64,000 nt of DNA, from positions 24,749-88,748 of the forward strand of contig CANRGG010000002.1 of the NCBI GenBank assembly GCA_947630115.1, given 5' to 3'. Origin of the DNA: an uncultured Clostridia bacterium. Its GTDB lineage: Bacteria > Bacillota > Clostridia > Christensenellales > Borkfalkiaceae. The position numbers and the translations under genes are program-made. Below the pieces are notes generated by a model. It searched no databases, had not been told where the DNA came from, and saw nothing but the letters and a program-made list of their open reading frames with translations. Every line of letters begins with the position of its first letter. Within the stretch, counting starts at the first letter, position 1. This document shows, piece after piece, positions 9,583 to 17,628 of the stretch.

Positions 9583-9625
9583 AAACGTATGTTTTTATTA
9601 TAGACAAACCCAAGCGGATTGTCAA
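9583..9625 (-). promoter_or_regulatory. uvrB promoter with LexA-like (SOS box) palindrome
   Basis: On the minus strand, TTGACA (9620-9625) and TATAAT (9597-9602) are separated by 17 nt. The palindrome AAACATACGTTT (9583-9594) covers the expected transcription start. It keeps the AAC-N4-GTT core of the Firmicute SOS box (CGAAC-N4-GTTCG), with two outer bases differing on each side. Confidence 0.65.
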
Positions 9626-9631
9626 GGAAAA

Positions 9632-10003
9632 TCAAGAAAAAATCGCGCGGAGCAAAAGCCCCACGAGAAAGGTGACGACCGCGCCGAGCGCGGCGATCGC
9701 AAAGCGGAAGAGGATCGAGCGCTTTCTCTGCGCGTTCTGCCTTCTGTATGAGAGCCCCGCCTCCCGCATTTGGATGACGTAGACGGGCTCGCCCTTGCGC
9801 TCCGACTCGATGACGTCGAAATAGCCGTCGAGGGCAAGGCTGCGCAGAAGTCTCCCGATCGCCGCCTCGTCGAATTTTTCCCGGGAGGGGAGCGCCGCGC
9901 CGAGCTCGCAGGGGGAGAGCAGGAACCGTTCCTTGCCGCCGCTCAGTTCATAGACGGCGTTCATCACCTCGTTTTCCCGTCTGTTGAGCCGATCGCTGAT
10001 CAT
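9632..10003 (-). CDS. Small membrane-anchored winged-helix-like protein (copy B)
   Basis: A 123-residue protein of unknown function. Residues ~1-75 look like a small helical, winged-helix-type domain (RRENEVMNAVYELS ... IGRLLRSLALDGYFDV), followed by a basic stretch (YRRQNAQRKR) and one C-terminal hydrophobic segment (~97-121) predicted to span the membrane. The order of parts matches the gene directly upstream, with which its ATG overlaps the stop (ATGA). The two look like diverged tandem duplicates. No catalytic motif is seen. It may be a membrane-tethered regulator or an adaptor. Confidence 0.7.
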   Translation of the reverse strand: MISDRLNRRENEVMNAVYELSGGKERFLLSPCELGAALPSREKFDEAAIGRLLRSLALDGYFDVIESERKGEPVYVIQMREAGLSYRRQNAQRKRSILFRFAIAALGAVVTFLVGLLLRAIFS

Positions 10004-10377
10004 GCGCCCACCCAAAAGGAGAGAAGGATCGCAAGCAGCGCCCCCGAAAAGGCGCCGAGAAAGGCGCCCAAAAGCGCGACGAGGAAGTTTTCCCGGCGGC
10101 GGCGCGCCCCTTCGCTCCGCGCCTCGCGCAGTTTTTCGAAATAGATCCTGCCCTCGGGCAGCGGACAGAGACAATAGACTCCCTCCTCCGCAAATTTCAC
10201 GTCGATATAGCGGCGCTCTTCAAGATAATTCAGGATCCGTTTCAGTTCCTCTTTGTCCGCCTTGATCGTCTCGGGAAAACAGGAGAGCAGTTCGCTCTCC
10301 TCGGCGATCTTGTAGCCGCTTTCGCCGCAAAGCTCGTTGATCTTTTCCAAAAGCGCACTCGTCCTTTCGTCCAGCAT
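10000..10377 (-). CDS. Small membrane-anchored winged-helix-like protein (copy A)
   Basis: A 125-residue protein of unknown function, first gene of a translationally coupled pair. Residues ~1-72 read like a winged-helix domain (ALLEKINELCGESGYKIAEE ... LKRILNYLEERRYIDVKF). A charged arginine-rich link (EGARRRREN) and a C-terminal membrane segment rich in Gly, Ala and Leu (~97-122) follow. The start ATG at 10375-10377 has GGGAG 6 nt upstream; the longer frame is not supported. Its stop overlaps the start of copy B. Function is not recognised. Confidence 0.7.
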   Translation of the reverse strand: MLDERTSALLEKINELCGESGYKIAEESELLSCFPETIKADKEELKRILNYLEERRYIDVKFAEEGVYCLCPLPEGRIYFEKLREARSEGARRRRENFLVALLGAFLGAFSGALLAILLSFWVGA

Positions 10378-10470
10378 GGTTTTCTCCCTTTGCAGTATTG
10401 CCGAACGGGGCGGGGAAAATTCATGCCGCAAACTCAAAAGAGCACGAAAGAAGGCGGGGCAGATCTTTTC

Positions 10471-12096
10471 TTATTTGTTGAAATTATCTTTGAGGGAGAC
10501 GATCTCCGATAACACGAGCCCGCCGTTTTCGGTGCATTTTTTGTAGTAGCCCGTCCGCATGAGCTGGAACGCTTCGTCCTCTTTTGCCTCCGCGAGATAG
10601 GGCTCCGCCTTGCCGCGGAACAGGTGCTCGCTGTCCTTGTTCATGCGCTCCGAAAAATCCTGTCCGGGGAAATCCGCGTCCCGGAGAAGATGGTCGTACT
10701 GCTTGATCGTCACATCCTTGCAGGAGGTCGCCTCCACCCAATGGATGACCCCCTTCGCCTTGACGCCGCTCGTGTCCGAGCCGCTGCGGGAAGTGGGAAT
10801 GTAGTGGCATTTGACCTCGACGATTTCGCCGGTTTCATCCTTCACCGCCTCGTCGCAGACGACGATATAGGCGTTTTTGAGCCGCACTGCGCCGCCGATC
10901 TTCAACCGGTAGTACTTGGGGGGCGGATCGAGCGAGAAGTCGCTCTTTTCGATATAGAGGCTGCCCGAAAATTTCACTTTGCGGGTGCCCGTGCCCTCCT
11001 GGGTTTGGTTGATCTCGAAATCGACCTCTTCCTCGCCCGTATAGTTGGTAATGGTAAGTTTCAAGGGGTCGACAACCGCCATGGCGCGCGGCGCGCGGGC
11101 GTTGAGGTAGTCCCTGACGACCGCTTCAAAGTATCCGATCTCGCACTCCGAGTTCGCCTTTGCAACGCCGATCCGCGCGCAGAAGTCGCGGATCGCCTCG
11201 GCGGGGATCCCGCGGTTTTTGAGCCCTGCCAAAGTGGGCATTCTCGGGTCGTCCCAGCCGTGAACCGAGCCGTCCTCGACGAGTTTTTTGAGATAGCGCT
11301 TGCTCATGACGAGGTTCGTGACGTTGAGCCTTGCGAATTCGATCTGCCGCGGCTTGGGCGAAAAGCCCAGATTGATCCCGACCCAATCGTAGAGCGGGCG
11401 ATGATCCTCGAATTCGAGGGTGCAGAGGGAATGGGTGACGCCCTGCAAATAGTCGCAGATGGGATGGGCGTAATCGTACATGGGATAGATGCACCATTTG
11501 TCCCCCGTCCGGTGATGGGTCGCATGCAGGATCCGGTAGATGACGGGGTCGCGCAGGTTGAGATTGGGCGAGGACATGTCGATCTTCGCGCGGAGACACT
11601 TCTCCCCGTCGGCGTATTTTCCGTCCCGCATTTCGCGGAACAGACGCAGGTTTTCCTCCGCCGTGCGGTTGCGATAGGGGCTCTCCTGCCCAGGCTCCGT
11701 GAGCGTGCCGCGCGTCGCCTTGATCTCCTCCGCGGAGAGGTCGCACACGAACGCCTTGCCGTCCAGGATCAGTTTTTCGGCAAATTCGTAGATCTTGTCG
11801 AAAAAGTCGGAGGCATAGCACTCCCGCGCCCATTCATAGCCCAAAAAGCGGATGTCCCGCTTGATGGCGTCGACAAACTCCGTCTTTTCCTTGCTCGGGT
11901 TGGTATCGTCGAAGAAAAGATTGCACTTCCCGCCGTATTTTTCCGCCGTGCCGAAGTTGACGAACATGCTCTTGGCATGTCCGATATGGAGATATCCGTT
12001 CGGCTCGGGGGGGAACCGCGTCTGGATCGCCGTGACTTTTCCCGCAGCGAGGTCCTCGTCGATGATCTGTTCGATAAAATTGCTTGCTTCCGCCAT
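10471..12096 (-). CDS. glnS: Glutaminyl-tRNA synthetase
   Basis: A 541-residue class I synthetase that charges tRNA-Gln directly. The HIGH region is PPEPNGYLHIGHAKS near residues 29-43, and the KMSKS counterpart is VMSKR near residue 260. The GlnRS-specific FDDTNP segment, and the MYDYAHPICD and HRPLYDW blocks, are present. The C-terminal anticodon-binding beta-barrels follow. A direct GlnRS is not universal in Firmicutes, many of which use GatCAB, so an ancient acquisition is likely (established pattern, not shown here). The ATG at 12094-12096 has AAGGAG 5 nt upstream. A promoter (TTGCGC, 18 nt, TATAAT) lies at 12175-12204. Confidence 0.97.
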   Translation of the reverse strand: MAEASNFIEQIIDEDLAAGKVTAIQTRFPPEPNGYLHIGHAKSMFVNFGTAEKYGGKCNLFFDDTNPSKEKTEFVDAIKRDIRFLGYEWARECYASDFFDKIYEFAEKLILDGKAFVCDLSAEEIKATRGTLTEPGQESPYRNRTAEENLRLFREMRDGKYADGEKCLRAKIDMSSPNLNLRDPVIYRILHATHHRTGDKWCIYPMYDYAHPICDYLQGVTHSLCTLEFEDHRPLYDWVGINLGFSPKPRQIEFARLNVTNLVMSKRYLKKLVEDGSVHGWDDPRMPTLAGLKNRGIPAEAIRDFCARIGVAKANSECEIGYFEAVVRDYLNARAPRAMAVVDPLKLTITNYTGEEEVDFEINQTQEGTGTRKVKFSGSLYIEKSDFSLDPPPKYYRLKIGGAVRLKNAYIVVCDEAVKDETGEIVEVKCHYIPTSRSGSDTSGVKAKGVIHWVEATSCKDVTIKQYDHLLRDADFPGQDFSERMNKDSEHLFRGKAEPYLAEAKEDEAFQLMRTGYYKKCTENGGLVLSEIVSLKDNFNK

Positions 12097-12174
12097 ATTC
12101 GCTCCTTGATCGTTGCCGATCTTATTATCGCGCATTTCCGTCCGAAATTTTCGCGCCAAGTTTTTTGCAAGAAC

Positions 12175-12204
12175 ATTATAACACAAGTCGGAAAAACTGC
12201 GCAA
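12175..12204 (-). promoter_or_regulatory. Promoter of glnS
   Basis: Minus-strand TTGCGC (12199-12204) and TATAAT (12175-12180) are 18 nt apart, giving a 5' leader of ~70 nt before glnS. Confidence 0.6.
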
Positions 12205-12268
12205 GCAAATTTATCCAATTCCCGCCGCAAGGAAAAATCCTTTTCTTTCGGATTTGCCGCCGCAGCCC

Positions 12269-12297
12269 TTGCGCTTTCCCCCAAAACATGCTATACT
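12269..12297 (+). promoter_or_regulatory. Promoter placing transcription start on the PAP2 start codon
   Basis: TTGCGC (12269-12274), a 17-nt spacer and TATACT (12292-12297). Only 6 nt separate the -10 box from the ATG at 12304, so the predicted first transcribed base is at or within a base of the A of ATG. Confidence 0.65.
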
Positions 12298-12303
12298 GAG
12301 AGC

Positions 12304-13143
12304 ATGGACGCTGCGATCCTGCAATTTTTCGAAACCATCCGGAACCCCTTTCTCACCGCCGTTTTTGGGGTCTTTTCGCTGCTCGGCGAGGCGGCGGTGA
12401 TCACGGCGCTCGTGCTGCTTCTCTATTGGCTGTTCCCCTCGAAAACGGGGGAACTTGCCCTCGTCACGGCGCTTTCCGGCTTCTGCCTCAATTCTTTTCT
12501 CAAATTCACGGTTCACCGCCCCCGCCCCTATGTGAGCGGCACGGTCCAAAAGCTCGATCCCTTCCTCGGCGGCGAACTCGACGGGTCCGCCTCCTTCCCC
12601 AGCGGGCACACCCAGATCACGACCGGCTTTTTCGGCACGCTCGCCGTGCATTTCAAGCGAGCGCTCGCCTTTGCCCTCTGCGGCGGGACCGTCCTTCTCG
12701 TCGCCCTTTCGAGAATTTATTTCGGCGTGCATTATCCCTCGGACGTCCTCGCGGGGCTTTTGTTCGGGCTCTTCGCCGTTCTGCTCTGGACGCTCGTCTT
12801 TCGCTATGCCTATCCCTTCCGCGAGCTCATCCTGCTCGGCCTTGCCGCGCTCTCCCTGATCCCCCTCTGCTTTTCTCCCTCGCAGGACTATTTGCAGGCG
12901 GCGGGGCTGCTTTCGGGCGCGGCAGTGTCGCTTGCGGTCCTCACCTTCTGTTCGGAGGGAAAGCCCGCGGAATTTCCACGCCGTCTGCTCCGCGTTCCCG
13001 TCGGGGGCGCGCTGCTCGTTTTGGTCTTTGCGATCTTCCTGCTCTTTCCGGAAAATCCCGCCTTTCTCTTTCTCAAATGGTTTTTCCTCGCGCTTGCCGC
13101 GATCCTCTGCGCAAAACTCACTTTCGAAAAACTGCAAATATGA
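12304..13143 (+). CDS. PAP2-family membrane phosphatase
   Basis: A 279-residue integral membrane phosphatase of the type-2 phosphatidic acid phosphatase family, which dephosphorylates lipid phosphates such as undecaprenyl diphosphate or phosphatidic acid at the outer face. All three catalytic motifs are visible: KFTVHRPRP at 67-75, PSGH at 99-102, and SRIYFGVHYPSD at 136-147, with the usual histidines. About six to eight membrane segments are present. The start codon has no ribosome binding site and lies 6 nt after the -10 box, which suggests a leaderless message. It is the first plus-strand gene after divergent glnS. The exact lipid substrate cannot be told. Confidence 0.9.
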   Translation: MDAAILQFFETIRNPFLTAVFGVFSLLGEAAVITALVLLLYWLFPSKTGELALVTALSGFCLNSFLKFTVHRPRPYVSGTVQKLDPFLGGELDGSASFPSGHTQITTGFFGTLAVHFKRALAFALCGGTVLLVALSRIYFGVHYPSDVLAGLLFGLFAVLLWTLVFRYAYPFRELILLGLAALSLIPLCFSPSQDYLQAAGLLSGAAVSLAVLTFCSEGKPAEFPRRLLRVPVGGALLVLVFAIFLLFPENPAFLFLKWFFLALAAILCAKLTFEKLQI

Positions 13144-13149
13144 TTTCGC

Positions 13150-13178
13150 TTGACGAATCGGGCGCAAAATGGTAAGAT
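13150..13178 (+). promoter_or_regulatory. Promoter of glyS
   Basis: TTGACG (13150-13155), a 17-nt spacer and TAAGAT (13173-13178), followed by a ~22-nt leader with AAGGAG. Confidence 0.65.
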
Positions 13179-13207
13179 AGAACGAAAAAAGACAAGGAGC
13201 GGACTTT

Positions 13208-14581
13208 ATGGGAACAGCCGTGACGATGGACAAGCTCGTTGCGCTCTGTAAAAACAGAGGCATTATTTTCCCCGGGAGCGAAATTTACGGGGGCATGGGA
13301 AATACCTGGGACTACGGTCCCGTCGGCGTCGAGATCAAAAATAACGTCAAAAGAGTTTGGTGGAAGCGCTTCGTGCAGGAGAGCGACAACTCCTTCGGCG
13401 TGGACGCCGCCATCTTGATGAACTCGCGCGTCTGGGAGGCGAGCGGGCACACGACCTCCTTTTCCGACCCCAAAATGGACTGCAAAAAATGCAAGACCCG
13501 CCACCGCGCCGACAATCTCATCGAAATGCACTCCAAGGGCAAGGTCGACCCCGACCTCATGACCAACGAGGAGATGGAGCAATATATCCGCGAAAAAGAG
13601 GTGCACTGCCCCATCTGCGGCGGCTTCGACTGGACGAACATCCGCACCTTTAACCTCATGTTCGAGACCTCCCGCGGCGTCACCGACGAGAGCCAGAACA
13701 AGATCTATCTGCGTCCCGAAACGGCGCAGGGAGAATTTATCAACTTCCTGAACGTCCAGCGCACGACCCGCGCCAAGGTTCCCTTCGGGATCGCCCAGAT
13801 CGGCAAGGCGTTCCGGAACGAGATCACGCCCGGCAACTTCATCTTCCGCACCATCGAATTCGAGCAGATGGAGCACCAATGGTTCTGCAAAGAGGGCACC
13901 GATTCGCAGTTCTATGAGGAATATAAGGCGCGCGCCATGCAATTTTTGCTCGATCTCGGGATCAAGCGCGAACATCTCCGCTTCCACGACCACGAAAAAC
14001 TCGCCCACTATGCCAAGGCGGCGTGCGATATCCAATATCTCTATCCCATGGGCTGGAGCGAGCTCAACGGCATTCACAACCGCACCGACTACGATCTCTC
14101 CCGCCACCAGGAATATTCGGGCAAGAGCCTTACCTATGTCGATCCCATCGACGGCTCCCGCTATCTGCCCTACGTCATCGAGTATTCGATCGGCGCGGAT
14201 CGGCTCATGCTCGCCCTTCTTGCGGAGGCGTACGAGGAGGAGACGCTCGAGGGCGGCGATGTGCGCGGCGTCATGCGCTTCCATCCCGCGATCGCGGCCT
14301 ACAAAGCGGCGGTTCTGCCCTTGCAGAAAAATATCGCGGAGCCCGCAAAGGCGCTCCTGCAAAAACTCAAAAAGAAATTTTCCGTCTCCTACGACGAGGC
14401 GGGCTCGATCGGCAAACGTTATCGGCGGCAGGACGAGATCGGCACTCCCTTCTGCATTACGACCGACTTCGAGACCCTCGAAAACGGCACCGTCACCGTC
14501 CGCGAACGCGACAGCATGCAGCAGCTCCGCCTGCCCATGGACGAGATCGAGGCGTTCCTCGCCGAAAAGACCGCGTTTTGA
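13208..14581 (+). CDS. glyS: Glycyl-tRNA synthetase, single-chain (alpha2) type
   Basis: A 457-residue class II synthetase of the eukaryote/Gram-positive homodimeric type, not the bacterial alpha2-beta2 enzyme. It begins with the catalytic head KNRGIIFPGSEIYGGMGNTW and includes a zinc-type insertion (CKKCKTRHRAD ... CPICGGFDW). Motif 2 (GKAFRNEITPGNFIFRTIEF), the glycine-binding EFEQMEHQ segment and motif 3 (YSIGADRLMLA) follow, with a C-terminal anticodon-binding domain. AAGGAG lies 8 nt before the ATG. It has its own promoter and a strong terminator. Confidence 0.98.
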   Translation: MGTAVTMDKLVALCKNRGIIFPGSEIYGGMGNTWDYGPVGVEIKNNVKRVWWKRFVQESDNSFGVDAAILMNSRVWEASGHTTSFSDPKMDCKKCKTRHRADNLIEMHSKGKVDPDLMTNEEMEQYIREKEVHCPICGGFDWTNIRTFNLMFETSRGVTDESQNKIYLRPETAQGEFINFLNVQRTTRAKVPFGIAQIGKAFRNEITPGNFIFRTIEFEQMEHQWFCKEGTDSQFYEEYKARAMQFLLDLGIKREHLRFHDHEKLAHYAKAACDIQYLYPMGWSELNGIHNRTDYDLSRHQEYSGKSLTYVDPIDGSRYLPYVIEYSIGADRLMLALLAEAYEEETLEGGDVRGVMRFHPAIAAYKAAVLPLQKNIAEPAKALLQKLKKKFSVSYDEAGSIGKRYRRQDEIGTPFCITTDFETLENGTVTVRERDSMQQLRLPMDEIEAFLAEKTAF

Positions 14582-14594
14582 GAAAAAAATCACG

Positions 14595-14626
14595 AAAACC
14601 GCCGAAAATTCGGGCGGTTTTTTCCC
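14595..14626 (+). terminator. Rho-independent terminator after glyS
   Basis: Stem AAAACCGCC / GGCGGTTTT closed over a 9-nt loop, followed by a run of T. Confidence 0.8.
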
Positions 14627-14642
14627 GAAAAAAATTTTTGGG

Positions 14643-14700
14643 CAAATGTCATATATTTTTATGACATTTGGTTGACAAAGGAGGATGGTTCCGCTATAAT
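14643..14700 (+). promoter_or_regulatory. Consensus promoter with upstream 11-bp inverted repeat
   Basis: TTGACA (14672-14677) and TATAAT (14695-14700) with a 17-nt spacer form a perfect sigma-A promoter for the glycosyltransferase gene. Immediately upstream is a perfect inverted repeat CAAATGTCATA / TATGACATTTG (14643-14653 and 14660-14670, 6-nt centre), ending one base before the -35 box. It is placed where a dimeric regulator would bind. Confidence 0.7.
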
Positions 14701-14731
14701 AAAGGGCGAAAAAATGTGAGAGGACGAAGAA

Positions 14732-16078
14732 ATGACTGCTGCGATCTGGATCACGCTATGCGTTTACATGGGACTGAGCATTCTGGCGGTTGCGCTGTAT
14801 CTGCCGAAGGTGTTCGGCTACCGCTATGCCTTTCGAAAACCGCCGAGGAAAAAAGCCCGGGATGTGCGCAAGATCTCGATCATCATTCCCGCGCGGAATG
14901 AGAGCGCGATCATCGGCGATCTGTTCGCTTCGCTTGAAAAGCAGAACTACGGGAAAGAAAATTTCGACGTCAACGTCATCGTGAAAGATGAAAACGACCC
15001 GACCCTTGCGCTTGCCGAGAAGATCGGGGCGCGGACTTTCGTCGTTTCGGGACAAAAATGCAAGGGGGACGCGCTCGACGGATACTTCCGGGCGATTGGC
15101 AAGGAGGGGATCGGCGGCTACGATGCGTTCGTGATCGTGGACGCGGACGCCGTGCTCGCGCCCGACTATATTTCGGAGCTCAACAACGCGCTCGAAAACG
15201 ATTACGACATTTTCCTCACCCGGAAATTTGCGAAAAACTATCTCGGCGACCGCAAAAACCGCTCGGTCTTTTCCAACTGTTCGGCGCTCACCTGGCCGAT
15301 CATCGACGATCTGGGCAATCTCTACCGCATGCACAAGGAGATCCCGCTCAACCTCTGCGGACAGGGCATGATGATCCGGCGGCGGGTCATCGAGGAGATC
15401 GGCGGCTGGCCCTACCGCACCCTCACCGAGGACTATGAACTCAAACTCGACAGCATTCTGAAGGGCTACAAGTCGATGTTCTATCCCTATGCCGTCATCT
15501 ATACCGAAGAGGCGCTCACCCACGAGGAGAACTACCAGCGCCGTCTGCGCTGGCTGATGGGCTATTCACAGTGCGATAAAAAATACAAGAAGGAGATCCG
15601 GGAACGGGCCAAGGAGCGCGGTCGGCTGACAAGCGGCGAACGGGAATACTTTTTCGGGATCCTGCCGCTGCTTTTATACGCCGTGACGACCTTTTTGACG
15701 ATGTTCACGGGCGCGGCGCTTGCGATCTTCTATGCCGTTCAGAGGCAGCCCTATTTCTTCTATGCGAGCTGGCTGCTCGTTTTCATGCCGTTCTGCGTCA
15801 TGTATGCGCTGCTCTTCTGCTTCGGCGTGCTTGCCTATTTTTCGGACACGGAGGCCTTCCGCGCCCTGTCCGGGAAGGAACGTTGGGCGATGTTTTTGTT
15901 CAATCCGTTCTATCTGCTCGAATATATTCCCATTTTCCTGCGCTGCCGCAGAAATATCCGCAAGGGCAGGGCGCCCGCCTGGAAACAGACCGAGCGCATG
16001 ACCTACCGCGAGGGAACGGCGGAACGCGCGGCGGAGCGCGAACGTGGCGAAGAGGCGCAGGAAGTCAATCAAACGTAA
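14732..16078 (+). CDS. Membrane glycosyltransferase, GT2 family
   Basis: A 448-residue processive-type family 2 glycosyltransferase. An N-terminal membrane helix (~3-24) precedes the GT-A domain. IIIPARNES marks the nucleotide-sugar fold, VDADAVLAPDY carries the DxD metal site, TEDYEL is the acceptor/base motif, and RRLRW is the Q/RxxRW-type motif. Three or four C-terminal membrane segments (~308-410) follow. Such enzymes polymerise or attach sugars to lipid carriers or exopolysaccharide. The sugar is unknown. A perfect promoter with an upstream palindrome suggests strong but regulated expression. The C-terminal tail is highly charged (RAAERERGEEAQE). Confidence 0.87.
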   Translation: MTAAIWITLCVYMGLSILAVALYLPKVFGYRYAFRKPPRKKARDVRKISIIIPARNESAIIGDLFASLEKQNYGKENFDVNVIVKDENDPTLALAEKIGARTFVVSGQKCKGDALDGYFRAIGKEGIGGYDAFVIVDADAVLAPDYISELNNALENDYDIFLTRKFAKNYLGDRKNRSVFSNCSALTWPIIDDLGNLYRMHKEIPLNLCGQGMMIRRRVIEEIGGWPYRTLTEDYELKLDSILKGYKSMFYPYAVIYTEEALTHEENYQRRLRWLMGYSQCDKKYKKEIRERAKERGRLTSGEREYFFGILPLLLYAVTTFLTMFTGAALAIFYAVQRQPYFFYASWLLVFMPFCVMYALLFCFGVLAYFSDTEAFRALSGKERWAMFLFNPFYLLEYIPIFLRCRRNIRKGRAPAWKQTERMTYREGTAERAAERERGEEAQEVNQT

Positions 16079-16106
16079 AAAAATTTTTGATCAAGGAGAG
16101 ATCGTG

Positions 16107-16676
16107 ATGAAAGATTTCGGCGTACAACCCTATTTGTTTCCCATGCCGACCTATATGATCGGCACCTACAACGAAGATGACAGCGTAGACGTCATGATGA
16201 TGGCTTGGGGCGGCATCTGCGCGGAGGACATGGTCGCCCTGAACCTCGAAGCGTCGCACAAGACGGTCGAGAACATCAAAAAAAGAGGCGGGTTCACTCT
16301 CGCCGTTCCCGGGATCGACACGCTGGACGAGTCCGACTTTTTCGGGATCCTCTCCGCCGCCAAAGCGGGGGACAAATTCGCGCGGACCTCTCTGCACGCC
16401 TTCAAGAGCGCGCGGGTGGACGCGCCCGTCATCCGGGAATACCCCCTCACCCTCGAATGTTCGCTCGCGGAGATCCAGCAGCAGCCCTACGGCCTGCGGA
16501 TCCTCGGAAAGATCGAAAACGTGCTCGCCGACGAAAAGATCCTCGACGAAAAGGGCAAGATCGACGCCGGCAAGCTGCGCGCGTTCGCCTTCGATCAAAT
16601 GCAGAACGGCTACTATGCGATCGGCGAAAAGATCGGCAAGGCTTGGAAAAACGGCGCAAAATTCATCAAAAAATAA
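16107..16676 (+). CDS. Flavin reductase-like FMN-binding protein
   Basis: A 189-residue protein of the split-barrel flavin reductase family (PYLFPMPTYMIGT ... VDVMMMAWGGICAED ... VALNLEASHKTVENI). Members bind FMN and pass electrons from NAD(P)H or serve as flavoredoxins in anaerobes. AAGGAG sits 8 nt before the ATG at 16107; an in-frame extension into the preceding gene is rejected. It starts 28 nt after the glycosyltransferase and probably shares its transcript. Its electron partner is unknown. Confidence 0.85.
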   Translation: MKDFGVQPYLFPMPTYMIGTYNEDDSVDVMMMAWGGICAEDMVALNLEASHKTVENIKKRGGFTLAVPGIDTLDESDFFGILSAAKAGDKFARTSLHAFKSARVDAPVIREYPLTLECSLAEIQQQPYGLRILGKIENVLADEKILDEKGKIDAGKLRAFAFDQMQNGYYAIGEKIGKAWKNGAKFIKK

Positions 16677-16699
16677 TTTCCTTTCCCATAAATAATGAG

Positions 16700-16727
16700 A
16701 AAACGGCGGATCGACCGCCGTTTTTTC
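16700..16727. terminator. Bidirectional terminator between convergent genes
   Basis: Stem AAAACGGCGG / CCGCCGTTTT with a 5-6 nt centre, A-run before and T-run after, so it can serve both the flavin reductase (+) and the acyltransferase (-). Confidence 0.8.
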
Positions 16728-17535
16728 ATTCCGCAGAAGTTCTCCGATCGGGGAGATAAACGCAGGGAGAGCCGTAAGCCTCCTCGTAGCATTTCCGCCA
16801 AGCCGCCGCCGTCCGCGCCTTCATGTCCGAAAGTTTTTCCTTGCGGGAAAGGGTCTCGTCCGCATAGATAGCGGGCAGAATGTGGATCCTGAGATGCTTC
16901 ATGTGTCCGCGCTTGTTCTTTCGGAAGGTGCAGAAAATGGGCAGAACGGGCACCCGGTGCTTGATCGCATAGTGGAAGGCGCCGTCCTTCATGGGGCGCG
17001 GTTTCTGATAGTTGGTCCAGAGCGCCTGCTCGGGATAGAAGTTGACGATCTTTCCCGCTTCGAGCAGCCGCCCGATCTCGGCGTTCAGATTGCGCGCCGC
17101 GGCAAGATCGGCGCTGAACGGGAGCATGCCGCCGTGGCGGATGATGTGCCCGCCGAGCCCCGTCTTGTTGTTTTTGGGGCCCATGGTATGGAAAGAGCGG
17201 AAATACCCCGTCGCCTGCCGGACGAACAGGGTGTCGAGAAAGGAAAAATGGTTCATGACGCTGACCGCGCCCGATTTTTTGAGCGCGCGCAGATTTTTTC
17301 TGCCCGTCACCCGCGCGCCGTAAGCAAACCCGATCAGAAAGCGAGCAAGCAGGAAGAGCAGGGTGCGCCAGAAGCCGACCAGCGCGCGATCCGCTCCACG
17401 CCTATGGTAGCGGAAATTCTCATCCGGCATTTTCCAGTGCGGCCCAAAGGGAATGTAATCATAATCGAACCGGCGGTAGCCCTCCAAGGCGTCCTGGATC
17501 TTTTGGATCTTTTCGTGTTTCGCGCGTTTTTTCAT
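16726..17535 (-). CDS. plsC: 1-acylglycerol-3-phosphate O-acyltransferase (PlsC family)
   Basis: A 269-residue membrane-associated acyltransferase. The catalytic motif NHFSFLD (N95, H96, D101) matches NHx4D, and FYPEQALW near residue 166 takes the place of the usual EGTR substrate motif. One hydrophobic stretch (~55-75) precedes the catalytic domain. The reaction would be transfer of acyl groups to lysophosphatidic acid in phospholipid synthesis. The predicted promoter (17545-17573) ends 9 nt before the ATG, leaving at most 2-3 transcribed nt before the start. Confidence 0.87.
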   Translation of the reverse strand: MKKRAKHEKIQKIQDALEGYRRFDYDYIPFGPHWKMPDENFRYHRRGADRALVGFWRTLLFLLARFLIGFAYGARVTGRKNLRALKKSGAVSVMNHFSFLDTLFVRQATGYFRSFHTMGPKNNKTGLGGHIIRHGGMLPFSADLAAARNLNAEIGRLLEAGKIVNFYPEQALWTNYQKPRPMKDGAFHYAIKHRVPVLPIFCTFRKNKRGHMKHLRIHILPAIYADETLSRKEKLSDMKARTAAAWRKCYEEAYGSPCVYLPDRRTSAE

Positions 17536-17544
17536 ACCTTCTTT

Positions 17545-17573
17545 ATTCTATCCGAAACGCAGGGAAAAGTCAA
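17545..17573 (-). promoter_or_regulatory. Promoter of plsC, nearly leaderless
   Basis: Minus-strand TTGACT (17568-17573), 17-nt spacer, TAGAAT (17545-17550). The ATG begins 9 nt downstream of the -10 box. Confidence 0.6.
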
Positions 17574-17628
17574 GCGGCAGAGCCGTTTCGCCGCAAAGAA
17601 AAGCGCCCGCTCGGCAGGCGCGAAGATT

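Noticed and set aside
10624..12300. Long open frame on the plus strand opposite glnS continuing into the PAP2 gene.
   Set aside because: It is the antisense of glnS; high GC in third positions keeps many opposite frames open. The PAP2 protein starts at 12304, shown by its motifs.
13118..14593. Frame of 491 codons on the minus strand opposite glyS.
   Set aside because: GlyRS motifs are unmistakable on the plus strand; the antisense frame has no ribosome binding site or family resemblance.
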